From positions 9,601,983 through 9,665,982 of the forward strand of contig NC_087077.1 of assembly GCF_026151205.1 (NCBI RefSeq): a stretch of DNA of 64,000 nt, written 5' to 3'. The notes below the pieces were generated by a model that was not told where the DNA came from, searched no databases, and worked only from the letters and a program-made list of their open reading frames with translations. Positions 1 through 10,501 of the stretch are shown here, one piece after another. Source of the DNA: Bolinopsis microptera (Eukaryota; Ctenophora; Tentaculata; Lobata; Bolinopsidae). Every line of letters begins with the position of its first letter. Position 1 is the stretch's first letter. Position numbers and translations under genes: made by a program.

Positions 1-1000
1 TTTAGCCTTTAAACACTGTAATAAGGTGATTTTATATAAATTGCTAGAGTTCTATGGAACTCAACAGCACTTGCTGGCAAACCTTTATATTACAATAGCT
101 ATGTAGTCCCAGCCGCTATTTTGATTTATCCCAGTCCCAACCAGAATGAGGTTTTTTTCCCTCTTTTTTAGGGAGCAAACTTGTCACATTGGTCCAAGAG
201 CATAAGAGTATAAACCGGATGTTTAGGCAAGGTGCTAGGATCTCATGACCTTAAATAGGTCAATAAATGACCAATTGCGATATGTTACAATGGAGTTTCT
301 AGCATGTTCGCAAGCATTGTTTATGAACAATGAACATAGGGTTGCATAGAAATATACACAATTTTCAAAATCAATTTAACTTAAATGAACAAAACGAAAA
401 AGTCTTAAAAACATAAAAATCTTAAAAATATGAGGGTTGTCCTCACTTTGCCGCTCCACACAACCTGAGCGTATTATCATGCTTGATAATTTCAATCAAA
501 AACTTTCTCAAAGTCCGTTATGACTCAGATGACACTTTAATTTTTTGAGAACTCAGCTAAATGAAAGGAACCCAACAGTACTGTGCCATCTCCGAGACGT
601 GTAAAGAAAGTAAAACATTTCAGCACTGAAGTTCAGACCTGCGACATGAGTGATATTTCTCAAGTATAGCTAGGGAATGATATAGCAATTAACAGAACTG
701 CTTTGGTAAGAGAGTATTCAAAATTTACTGATGATGGAAGGATAGTCTGCAATAACACGATTTTATTGCAGCCCCCTTCCTATACCCTTTGGAGTAAGCA
801 TTAAGATGGAAGTATTGGTAATGAGTCTCATCTTCAGAGTTAACAGACCAGTGGCTTCTCTGCTATATTTTCGCTCAGATGAGCATACAGTGCTGCACCT
901 ACTTTGAAGTTGTGAGCTTGTCGATATAATTCTAAAATGTCAAAATAAACACATTATCACTTTCTGTAACAGCAAAAGGTCCATGGCCGACTTAACAATA
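1..1000. other. AT-rich stretch with no recognised gene
   Basis: I see no open frame with recognisable protein features, no terminal repeats and no RNA gene here. It is ordinary AT-rich noncoding DNA to the left of an inverted-repeat copy that starts near 1001. Confidence 0.5.
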
Positions 1001-1315
1001 AAACAAAAGTTAATAAAACAAAAGTTAAATTTATTACCAATTATTCAATCAATACATATCATAAATTCTAATATTGGAAACACAATGCAGAATGGATGTC
1101 TTAAACTATAATTTGTTGTCACTAATAATCTATTTACTTTCAAAGTTGAAATTTAGTTAAGTATGAAATGCCACCACATCATAGTTAGGGTAAAATATAA
1201 TTCTTAAAAATTTTAAAATTAAGAAGATTGCTCTATGACTTAAAATTTAAAATTTAGCAAAAGATGTCTAATTTTTAAATAGTTGGTTACAGTCTATGAC
1301 AGTACTGGCATGACC
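1001..1315 (-). repeat. Dispersed repeat, inverted partner of 18021-18345
   Basis: This segment is close to the reverse complement of 18021-18345 over about 315 bp, with small indels. Shared landmarks are a doubled TTAATAAAACAAAAG at the left edge and CAGTACTGGCATGAC at the right edge. The two copies lie about 17 kb apart in opposite orientation. The partner lies inside a segment that interrupts a tandem duplication, so this is probably a fragment of the same mobile sequence. Confidence 0.75.
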
Positions 1316-1778
1316 AACAGCTGAGCAAGGTTCCATCATTCTGAACTGTTCCAGAGATGTGTATGTTGAAATTGTGGGAAGCCAGGGACTAACTTTTGAG
1401 TAAAAGTTTGTTTGTTTAAAAGATTTTATTTTGATAAGCAGAGCATATCTATAAAATTGGAAAATTCCAGAGAAACAAACTTTAGAGGTCGCAACGTGAG
1501 ATAACATCGTTTTGCGGTATGCCCCTATAATAAAGCCGAGTGGGGAAATACTTAAAATTAGTAGTTTATACATACAAATTACCCCCACACATATTGACGA
1601 AATATTGACGAAATATTCTGTAAAACCCTCTGGTGTCGAGATTACTCCATCAGATCCCAAATTCGGATCCACTACTGTTAAGGAGACCCGCATCCAGTAG
1701 GGACTGTCAGCGGTAAGCTACAGCTCCTGCTGGTAATCGACTCGGAAAACAGTGGTGGTCCCCGTTTTTGGGTTGGAA

Positions 1779-2240
1779 ATGATGAAAACCAGATCTAAAT
1801 CTAACAATGAAGTAGACTGTATTCAGTTGGTTCCTTTTGGTGGCACACTGGTACCAGAAATTGACATCAGAAGTGGATCAAGCTCGGACAGTACATTAGA
1901 CATTCTGCTTCAGCCTGATAATCTAAGGGAAGTTACATCTGACAGCCAGACCTCAACTGACATCTCCGGAGAGACCAATGATACCTGCCCTGTTTGTTCC
2001 TCTCTGTGTACTGACCTTGATGCGGCAGTTTGCTGCAATAGTTGCGAAAGATGGTTCCACTGTACTTGTATTAACATGAGTAGCCTAATCTATGAACAGC
2101 TTATAAACACTTCCACTGGTTGGTTCTGTAACGAGTGTGTTGATATACAATCAACTTCTGAAAATAGTACTCAGTTAACTCAGTTCCTTCTGGAACTAGG
2201 AGACCCTGATGTTACAGGAACCCAAAGAGAAGACGAGTGA
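1779..2240 (+). CDS. PHD-finger N-terminal region of the non-LTR element
   Basis: A frame open from 1752 has its first ATG at 1779 and runs to a stop at 2240 (153 codons). Residues about 62-120 carry a C4HC3 PHD-type zinc finger: CPVC, then a CNSC pair, WFHCTC, and CNEC. PHD fingers usually bind histone tails, so a role in choosing chromatin or in RNP formation is a reasonable inference. The reading overlaps the reverse transcriptase frame by 32 nt (2209-2240) in a different frame. This may be real translational coupling or a frameshift in a once-single ORF; related proteins I recall carry these domains in one chain, but I cannot confirm that here. Confidence 0.6.
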   Translation: MMKTRSKSNNEVDCIQLVPFGGTLVPEIDIRSGSSSDSTLDILLQPDNLREVTSDSQTSTDISGETNDTCPVCSSLCTDLDAAVCCNSCERWFHCTCINMSSLIYEQLINTSTGWFCNECVDIQSTSENSTQLTQFLLELGDPDVTGTQREDE

Positions 2241-5123
2241 AGTTGATGAGCAAGAAGTAATGGTTGAGGCTCCGGCTATTCAGTGCTCACTTCCTGACTA
2301 CGAGAGTTCACAGATCTCCTCCCTCCTTTTGTTAGGTCCATGGAAAGGTGAAGAAGTGAAGATTAAGTGTGAGGAAATTTACGATGAGATTGTTCAATGG
2401 AAGAGAAATCTATTTATTCTCCCCTCAGGGGCGATTGGCAAGGTGTTCATAGAGGAGATGACCAAGGTTGTTAAAAACTTTGGATCAGGCAGTGCTATGG
2501 AGAGAATTTGTTTGACACTCTTAATGATAATGCCGGCCTTGCTGCTTCAGAAGCCAACCAAGAAATCAAAGACTGCAGACCACAGCAAAGCCTTGAAACG
2601 AAGAATGGAACTATGGCAAGAGGGAAAGTTGACTGAACTCCTGAGAGAAGGTAGAGAAATCCAGAGGAGGATTGGAGGAAGGAAGTACGAGAAGGGACAG
2701 ATTGAAAAGGTGTTCACTCAACTGATGATGGAGGGAAAAGTATCTGCGGCAATGCGCTGGATAGGAGAGAGAGCAACATGTGCGCTTAACCCCACAGCAG
2801 AAGTTATTAAAGTCCTCAAGGAGAAACATCCGAAAGCCACCCCAGCCCCAGAAGGCAGTTGCCTTAATGGCCCATTTAGACATGTGGAACCGGTCATTTT
2901 TGATAGCATAGACGGAGACAGGATCAGGCATGTAGCCAAGCAAGTTCAGGGTGCTGGAGGGCCTTCAGGCTTGGATTCTGACGGGTGGAAACGGATTCTG
3001 TGTTCAAAGCAGTTCGGGAAAAAGTCAGATGCTCTTTGTAGCGCTATTGCAAACATGGTGAGAGTCCTTTGTGTCAGATATGTTGACCCTGATTTACTGA
3101 AATCCTTCACTGCTTGTAGGCTGGTGCCTCTGGATAAGAAGCCCGGGGTGCGCCCTATAAGGATTGGTGAGGTTATCAGAAGAATTGTTGGCAAATCAGT
3201 TATGATGACATTGCAAGAAGATTTTGCTACCTCAACAGCACCTATTCAGGTTTGTGCGGGCCTTCAAGGAGGAGTGGAGGCTGCAGTCCATGCAGCCAGA
3301 GAGCTCTTTGAAACCCCTGATACAGAAGCAATGATCTTTGTTGATGCTGAGAATGCTTTCAATTTGTTGAACAGAGAAGCAGCACTTAATAACATGTATG
3401 TGGTTTGCCCAGAGGCTGCAACATATCTGATGAACATCTACAGATCCCCTGCGGAGTTATTTATATCTGGCGGAGAGGAGATGATCTTAAGTGAATCTGG
3501 CACTACTCAAGGAGATCCACCTGCCATGGGTTTCTATGCTTGTGCAACTATGCCCTTAATCTACTCTACACACAACATAGAAGGCACCAAACAGATTTGG
3601 TATGCTGATGACTCAGCTGCAGGAGGAAAGTTAGTTGGGCTGCAAAAATGGTGGAAAACTTTGTGTCGCAATGGACCAGGGTTTGGATACCAGCCAAAAC
3701 CTGCCAAGACATGGATAGTGGTGAAGCCTGATTTTGAACAAGCTGCAAAAAAGATGTTTCCTGATGTCAACATCACAACGGTTGGGAAAGGGTATTTAGG
3801 CAGTTTTATTGGGTCAATAGAAGAGCTTTATAGACCAGAAAGTGGAGGAATGGTGTCGTGACGTGAAGCAATTAGCAGGAATTGCATCAAGAGAGCCTCA
3901 AGTTGCATACTCTGCATTTGTATATGGACTTTCGAGAAGATGGAACTATGTGTGTAGGACTACACCTGAGATAGCAGATAGACTTCAACCACTCGAACTT
4001 ACCATCAGAGAGGAGTTCATTCCAGCAATCCTTGATAGAGCATTTAGTTGCACTGACACTCTTAGAGAGATATTTTCTCTACCACCAAGGTATGGAGGGC
4101 TGGGTATCCCTATAATAACAGAACTGGCCAACTCAGAGTTCCTGTATTCAGTCAAAGCTACAGTTTTGCTAAAAACGGCTATACTAAGCCAAGAGGTAAA
4201 CTATCTTGAAGACAAGGATAAAAGCCATGAAATCAAGACATCCATCAGTAAAGATCGCAATGAGTATTACACCAGAAGACAGGAGGCAATTCAGGAGTCT
4301 CTGTCACAAACATCTAAACTTATGTTACAGCTAGCAGCAGAGAAGGGTGCAAGTTCCTGGCTAACCACTTTACCACTCAAAAGCTATGGTTATCTCCTGA
4401 ATAAGCAACAGTTTTCAGATGCTATAGCTTTAAGATATAACCTGAAGCTGAAAGATTGTCCAAAACTTTGTACTTGTGGTGATTCCTACTCCGCAAACCA
4501 TGCCCTCACGTGTAAACTTGGGGGTTATGTGACCTTGAGGCATAACTCACTTCGAGATACAATAGCTAATATCATGCGGACAGTCAAATGCAAAGACGTT
4601 CAGACAGAGCCCCCTCTTCTTCCAGTCAGCGGCATGCAGTTACCATGAGGTACAGTAACTGGAGATCAAGCCCGACTAGATATATCAGCAAGATCAGTTT
4701 GGAATGCGTTGGAAAGAGCATTTTCTGATGTAAGAGTGTTTCACGCTCCTGCTCCAACCAACGCCGCTAAACCAATTCCTATGATGTATTTGGCTCACGA
4801 GACTGAGAAGAAAAGAGCATATTATGCAAGGGTCCTAGAAGTGGGTCCTAGAAGTGGAAAAAGCTACCTTTACACCTTTAGTTTTCTCCACAACAGGAGG
4901 CATGGGAGTCGAAGCACAACGCTTGATTAAAAAGCTTGCACAAAAGATGGAATCTCCAACGGGTCAGCGTTATTCAGACTCAGTTACATATCTTAGAAAG
5001 CGCTTGCGCTTTGAGGTATTAAAGACAACGGTTATTTCGATAAGGGGGGACAGAGGGCCCAAGTTGCGATATAAACCAGACAATATTGAAGATTTAGATT
5101 TAAATATTGAGCCCTTTGGCTAG
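2209..5123 (+). pseudogene. Reverse transcriptase/endonuclease polyprotein, frameshifted and with an internal stop
   Basis: The first block (2209-3861) holds RT motif A (FVDAENAFNLLNR), a TTQGDPPAMG motif and the catalytic YADD (about 3601). The frame then changes near 3840, continuing as EEWCRDVKQLAG (3842-4648) with a CTCG...H...C knuckle. A TGA at 4646-4648 interrupts a continuous frame whose next residues are GTVTGDQARLDIS and FSDVRVFH, which look like a PD-(D/E)XK nuclease core. At 4831-4856 the 13-mer GGTCCTAGAAGTG is repeated exactly twice in tandem, shifting the frame; the original frame continues at 4854-5123 as EKATFTPLVFSTTGGMG. The frame changes at 3840 and 4844 and the stop show it cannot make a full product. 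Confidence 0.7.
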
Positions 5124-5691
5124 AGAATACTTTCTTGAATATTTTCGATAGTTTTTAATATTGGTAATATTAATGAATTGTAATTGATTGATATGTAATA
5201 TTTAGGCCCGTGGCCAGTTTTCACAAAGATAGGGTTTAATGATTAGTAACACATTTGTATTGATAGAGTACAAGTTTTATTACATATTACGCATTACGGT
5301 ATTTAAACAATGTTTATTTTGCTACAATTATAATTGAAAAAATATAAAAGATGAGCTACTAAATAGATCAAAGTGTAGTAAAGTAATATTGACTATGTTT
5401 ATTTGACAGGAAAATTCTTCAATTTAAATATTGCCATAATTTGTAAATTTATAACTTACCAAGACGCGCGCCAACTTGGACTCGTCGACGGTCTTGTACG
5501 TACAGTTTTTTATTAGGAATAAATATTTTACGAGTATCACCCGTTGAAGCAATAATCAGTAATATCACGAAAACAGTTTTTTGTATCTGAGCTGTTTATT
5601 CTACAAAATTTTAACAAAATAAATGCGTTGTACGTAATGTGTATCGAATTTAAAAGTGTTCAGATTCAACATTAAAGTACTAAGTTTTTTA

Positions 5692-5765
5692 CCTGAGGAC
5701 TCCAGGCTTTAATGTTGTTAACGAATAGAGATTAGGCGGAATGACAGGCTGAGCGCGGCCCAGTA
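5692..5765 (+). repeat. Direct repeat copy 1 (partner 6522-6602)
   Basis: The two blocks share ACCTGAGGAC, CCAGGCTTTAATGTTGT, CGAATAGAGATTA and GAATGACAGGCTGAGCGCGG in the same order. The second copy has a few extra bases after AATGTTGT and directly follows the GGACA array. Confidence 0.75.
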
Positions 5766-6214
5766 ATAAGTTTTGTGTCGTTTAGTTAATTATTGACGGA
5801 TGTTACTCGTATAAATTTCTTCGAAGTAGCGCGCGCCGCTTTCTTCTCAAAATGCCCGATGGCATGTGCTATGTACTACGATTGAAGTAGCGCGCGCCGG
5901 GCTAGATCATTAACAATGGTTAAGTTAATTACAACTCCTTAAACCTATTTTGAAATAATAATTGAATTAAAAAACAACAATTTTATTTATAGTACCTATG
6001 TCAATAAATTGTAAGTATTATAGGCCGTGCACCATCGACCGTAAGACGCGCGCGCTGACCATTGAATTTTTAAGCTCGTATTTCGGCCATGAGCACATTA
6101 TTTCGGAAAAAACCAAAAAGTTATAGTACTTCCCATGTAACAATTTTGTTGAAATTTGGTCAGCTCACATAAACATTTATGTTCAACTGAACCTAAATTA
6201 GTTTGTCATGTTTA

Positions 6215-6410
6215 TTGAAGTTTGAGGATATTGGTAAATATTAGTGGCCCTATTAAATGGCACGATGTGATAAAATGTGTCACACTATGAAACTGTATCA
6301 ACCGTAAATGGATAAGATAATCGTCCCATCCTCTAGGCAAACTTTGTCACATAACAATATGTTTATCAAATGATCAGATATCGCTTAAATTCGGCCGGCA
6401 GTGACACGTC
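6215..6410 (+). repeat. Fragment of the 22601-29357 element's right end
   Basis: Starting at ATTGAAGTTTGAGGATATTG this block matches the reverse complement of about 29150-29345, including TAGTGGCCCTATTAAATGGC, the GTCCCATCCTCTAG segment and the CGGCCGGCAGTG end. It is a degenerate solo terminal piece of the same family as the large element in the first intron of the secreted gene at 20.9-29.6 kb. Confidence 0.65.
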
Positions 6411-6446
6411 CGTTTGTGTCCGCTTGCCTCATAGAATCCGAAAATG

Positions 6447-6512
6447 ACAGGACAGGACAGGACAGGACAGGACAGGACAGGACAGGACAGGACAGGACAG
6501 GACAGGACAGGA
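6447..6512 (+). repeat. (GGACA)n microsatellite
   Basis: A pure run of GGACA pentamers, followed by a second shorter run near 6604-6626 and an irregular GGCGGACAT-rich tract to about 6695. The copy of the 5692 block sits between the two runs, so the array appears to have been split or copied around it. Confidence 0.9.
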
Positions 6513-6521
6513 AAGGACTTA

Positions 6522-6602
6522 CCTGAGGACCCCAGGCTTTAATGTTGTAAACAACAACCGAATAGAGATTATGCGGAATGACAGGCTGAGCGCGGCCCAG
6601 TA
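6522..6602 (+). repeat. Direct repeat copy 2 (partner 5692-5765)
   Basis: Near-identical to 5692-5765, differing by a few substitutions and a short insertion. It separates the two GGACA runs. Confidence 0.75.
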
Positions 6603-6798
6603 AGAAAGGACAGGACAGGACAGGAAATAGGCGGACATTGGCGGACATAGGCGGACATAATGCATAAGCGGACATTAGCGGACAAAAGTGGACAAACTTT
6701 GAACTTGGACGAAAAAATTAATGAGGCTGGTGATACTTTTTTTAAAATGTAGAATTTTATGTGGTTCAACCTGTAGCTCCTGTTTTGAAGGTATTTTG

Positions 6799-8066
6799 AG
6801 TGAAACAAATTTTTTAGTGAAACAAATTTAAAATTTTATCCTTTATTTTACAATCATAATATAATAATATTTATAAGCCTCCGTTTTGAAAGTTTTAAAT
6901 TTTAATATATTCAAATTTCTATTTAAAATTCAATTTAATGTATAAGTCAATAACTGGCCGCCAAAGCCGCGCATTCTTAAAAACATGATTAAATTGTTTA
7001 TGATTATACGACAAATAGAAATAAATTTAAAATTATCCGTGGTTTTTTAAAAATAAATTATAATCTTACCTAAATCCAAAGCCAGCTCTGTAAAATTTAC
7101 TTTTAGATCAAAATATATCGTCAATTCTAAATATTTACAATGCAACATTTCATTAATTTACATACAAGCGTACTCCAGCCCCTGCACGCATCCGTTCTTA
7201 TGCGGCGCGGCTCAAGCCGCGCACGCACGTATTATTTTATACTTTTTGCTTTCTAATAAATATCGTGTCAATGTGTACGTCTAAATGTTCATGCGTTGTG
7301 TAAACCGAATCCAATTGAGATTAGTGACAAGGATAAGGACCCAAGTGCCTGTACGGCTTTTTCGGACCCCTGTGGACCACTACTCTTGAAGTCGCTCTAC
7401 AACTATTGAACATTTATAACTGTTATATAATATATAACGACATTTGACAATTATTATCATTAATCTATAATCTAGCTGTCTTGCTGAGGGGGAGGAGTAA
7501 ACGCTTCACAAACTAAAGTGCTTACAACATACAAAATTTAAAACCATCAACACGGTTATAGTTCATATCAAGGGCCAATTTGGTATACCTCTATTTCGTT
7601 GTAATATCTAGTATATCTTCATATCTTAATACTATAATGAAATACAATAGGATACATGTTTCGAGAAAGAAAGGTTGGTCCCGATTATTAACAAAAGTAA
7701 ACAAAAGTCCATCAGGGACTCCACGGAGTCGAAAAAGGTACACGGCTGCTGTCTGGTGCTGCTAGGCATTTATTGATCAAGATGTTTTATTGTATTGGTT
7801 TTTGATGATTCTATTGTTCGTGACTAATCAAGTTCTAAGTGGGGGTATAAAGTGCTGCTTAAGATACTTCGTCATCTCATATCCAGTATAATGAATAAGA
7901 TAGTAAACAATATAGTTTCAGTAGTTGACCCATACAGTTAAGTCCGTCATAACTCACAATTATTAGTCATCTGTCAATTGTCAAAGTCGTTGTGTGTTTA
8001 GTCGCTGAGTTAGCAGTAAGATAAGTTGTTACGCGCGCGCGCGTTTAAATTTGAGAAGTGAGATGT
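6799..8066 (+). repeat. Left inverted arm
   Basis: Reverse-complementary to 14155-15420 over its whole length with scattered differences. Landmarks from outside in are ACTGGCCGCCAAAGCCGCGC (about 6953), the palindrome near 7201, AAGTGCCTGTACGGCTTTTT (about 7343), AACAAAAGTCCATCAGGGAC (about 7700), and the CG-repeat at 8031-8043. No coding sequence is evident. Confidence 0.85.
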
Positions 8067-8830
8067 CGAGGACATATTGCCTTAAAACCGTTTGATCCCT
8101 GCCCTTTAACCAGTGTTGTATCATAATTGTTAGATTTACCTAATGTACTATATTTTAGACTAAGGAAAGATTTGCTCATAACACGACCTATGTCCACCCA
8201 CTTAGTCCACATGCCTTGCAAATTTACAGCAGGGTATTTGTAATGGTTTAAGTCCCTAATACACGCCAAAGATGGTTCCTCTATAGTCTATACTCAACCG
8301 TAGGAGAAGAGAATTAGGTGACTGTATTTTGTTCTAATGTTGATATTAATATTAGTATGTTAAAGTTGTTACTCCTTTTGTTTTAACGTTTTGATGGTAC
8401 TCTCCTTAAATTATTTTAATGCAGTCACTCAGATGATTTTTAAATCAGGACACTTCAACAAAGACACATACTCTGCCCACAATAAGGGGCCATAATTTTT
8501 AAATTATGTAACAGTATAGAATTATTATTATTAGACTAAGGAATGTTAATTGGGCAGCTATGGTTAGCACAGTCACAAAAATTTGACATTTTTCAATATA
8601 GTGCCTAATATAACAACAAATTTACATTTTATTTCTGAGTAGTTTATATGGGAGTATGAGTCATGCACGTGGCTAATGTTCAGAACTTCTGAACACGCTA
8701 GATTAATAAATGCTAAAATTAAGCCACTATCGTCGAAAACGCTATTTTTTTGTTTACCAATATCCTCAAACTTCCATATAAATTGTAACATTTTATCAAT
8801 ATAAAAAATTTGCTCATGCTGTTTAAAAAT
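8067..8830 (-). repeat. Dispersed repeat also present at 22615-22935
   Basis: Blocks 8080-8160 and 8545-8775 match the reverse complement of 22640-22935: the ACCAGTGTTGTATCATAATTG, GGGCAGCTATGGTTA, GTGGCTAATGTTCAGAACTT and CACTATCGTCGAAAACGCTA segments all recur in order. The 22.6-kb copy is the left end of a TIR element, so this is an internally expanded or decayed relative. Confidence 0.7.
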
Positions 8831-8894
8831 AAGAAAAGTGTACCTCAGTTAATGAATATCGGCTTGGTTTAAAGGATTAACAAAAAAAGTTCCC

Positions 8895-10501
8895 ATGGCG
8901 ATGTCAGAGTGCCTATCCAAAGAAAAAGTAAAGTCATTAGACAAATCATTAGAATCAATAAATACCAACATTGCTGAACTACAGAGGGACCTTAAACTTT
9001 TAGCATCTAGACCTTCCCCTGAATCATCCCCATCTACAGACTCATCTGAGCAGTTTCTGAAGAGCATCTCAGAACAACTCACCGCACTTTCTGCAAATGA
9101 GCCCACTGTAGCTGCAGGCATTGCTGAACTAAAACAGTCTATAAGTTCTATACAGCCATTGCATAACCCTGGTCCTTGCATTCCTCCCAACCTACCTCCT
9201 GCACAGCATCCTCGTCCTCCAGCACCACCTGTCCTTTTGCAGCCACCTCATCATGAGCAGAAACCTGTGGAACTGTTCAAAAACGATTTTATAGATCAGA
9301 AGACTGCGGAAGAACTAGTTGACCTATTTGATTTGAGCAGCACAGACTTCAAAATTGAAAACGAACGCTCCTGCCTATCATATGGGGAACGGTACGATTA
9401 TCCTGGATCTAAGTCGTCCAAGACACCAAAGGCAATACCACCACCCTTGAGAAAACTCATCGACAGAATCAACAGTGAGTTTTGTTCAGGTGACCAACCT
9501 CAGGTTAACAGCTGTTTGGTGAATCGGTTTGACGGCACAAGCAGCACCTTGCCTAGACACTCTGATAACGAGCCTTCTATCCACCCGGAATCAAGTATCT
9601 TTACAGTCTCTCTTGGTACTGCATGTCATGTTTCTTTCTCTGATGCTAGTACAGGTATTGATGAGCACAAGCAACTATGTGGCCCAGGATCATTATATGT
9701 AATGACTCGTCGTAGCCAAGCACTGTTCCACCATCGTATCGATGCAGGCGAGATAACTGGGCTGCGCTACAGTATAACATTGAGATCAGTCAGTTCCCTG
9801 AATAGAAACGCTACATGTATCATTGGGGACTCGAACACCGGCGGACTGAAATTCGGTTCTGATCCTGCCAAGTCATTCGGCAAATGGCTTCCTGGAAAAC
9901 GATTCTTTGCCCCAACTGTCGATAGCATTGATCCTTATGTGTCCTGTGGCTATAGAAACTGTGTTATATTGTGTGGGGTTAATGACCTGAAACAACAGAT
10001 GTAAAAAGCCAAAACGATATTGATATAATCTACAACCATCTAGTTTCAAAAATTGCCCAGATTCAATCTATTAATCCGGGTGTGCATGTATATGTTTGTC
10101 CAACAATTCCTTCTAAACGTGCTGATTTAAATAGAAAGCTTATATACTTTAACAGTTTGATTCGATGTAGGCTGCTCCCGTCCAATTTTGGTGTCAGTTA
10201 TGTGGATGGATTTGATGAGTTCTGTGATAGGGATGGTCTCCTTGACCGCTCTCTCTCTCGCGACCTCAACAAATACCAAAAACCGGACTTCCTTCACCTC
10301 AACTGGAGGGGACTAGCAAAGTTAGGTCAATTTATTCGTAACGCTGTTCTTCTCAGGATTAACGGTGGTATCGACAAAAGGAAGAGGAGGTCCACAAGGG
10401 TAGACGATAGATCCTACAGGGATGCGACTGCTGGAAGAGAAACTGGTCCTGTTGTTCCTGCTGCTGCTAGTCAGGGTCACGTGGATGGTTACCAACCATG
10501 A
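8895..10501 (+). pseudogene. LINE ORF1: coiled coil, AlkB-like dioxygenase and SGNH hydrolase, one frameshift
   Basis: The ATG at 8895 lies in CCCATGG. Residues about 1-85 look like a coiled coil, about 90-125 is proline-rich. Residues about 200-305 match the AlkB 2-oxoglutarate/Fe(II) dioxygenase pattern: CLVNRFDG, PRHSDNE (HxD iron ligands), FHHRID (distal His) and RYSITLR (the paired Arg that bind 2-oxoglutarate). Then follows an SGNH hydrolase: CIIGDSN (Ser), CGVND (block III) and DFLHLN (block V Asp/His, about 10289). The frame breaks near 9990: it stops at 10004, while the frame running TTDVKSQNDIDII continues without stop to 10501, so one base was lost or gained. Esterase domains in CR1-type ORF1 are known; the AlkB fusion is unusual as far as I know. 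Likely role: nucleic-acid binding and RNP formation, with possible repair of alkylated RNA or DNA (inference). Confidence 0.75.
10498..10501 (+). other. ATGA stop/start overlap of ORF1 and ORF2
   Basis: The ORF1 stop TGA (10499-10501) overlaps the ORF2 start ATG (10498-10500). This arrangement is used by some non-LTR elements for termination-reinitiation of the downstream ORF; whether it operates here is inferred. Confidence 0.7.

Larger units (their letters stand above)
1690..5200 (+). mobile_element. Broken non-LTR retrotransposon with PHD finger, RT and restriction-like endonuclease
   Basis: The order of domains is PHD finger (about 1960-2150), reverse transcriptase (about 2800-3640), a C-x-C/H/C zinc knuckle (about 4470-4520) and a PD-(D/E)XK-like endonuclease segment (about 4650-4930). 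This is the architecture of the early-branching, endonuclease-C-terminal non-LTR retrotransposons (R2/CRE group); the exact clade is uncertain. The coding region is broken by frame changes near 2210-2240 (possibly natural), 3840 and 4844 and by a stop at 4646-4648, so the copy is dead but young. The outer ends were not located; the limits given are approximate. Confidence 0.7.
5200..6440. other. Noncoding stretch with recurring CGCGCGCC-type motifs
   Basis: No gene is visible. Short GACGCGCGC or AGTAGCGCGCGCC motifs recur near 5462, 5827, 5886 and 6045 in otherwise AT-rich sequence. A block at 5692-5765 recurs at 6522-6602. The right part (about 6215-6410) belongs to a dispersed repeat described separately. 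Confidence 0.5.

Noticed and set aside
1268-1693. 141-codon frame on the - strand
   Set aside because: No domain, crosses a dispersed repeat and the 5' part of the retroelement.
6385-6675. Frame of 96 codons on the - strand
   Set aside because: It is the translation of the GGACA array (repeated SCPVL) and has no other content.
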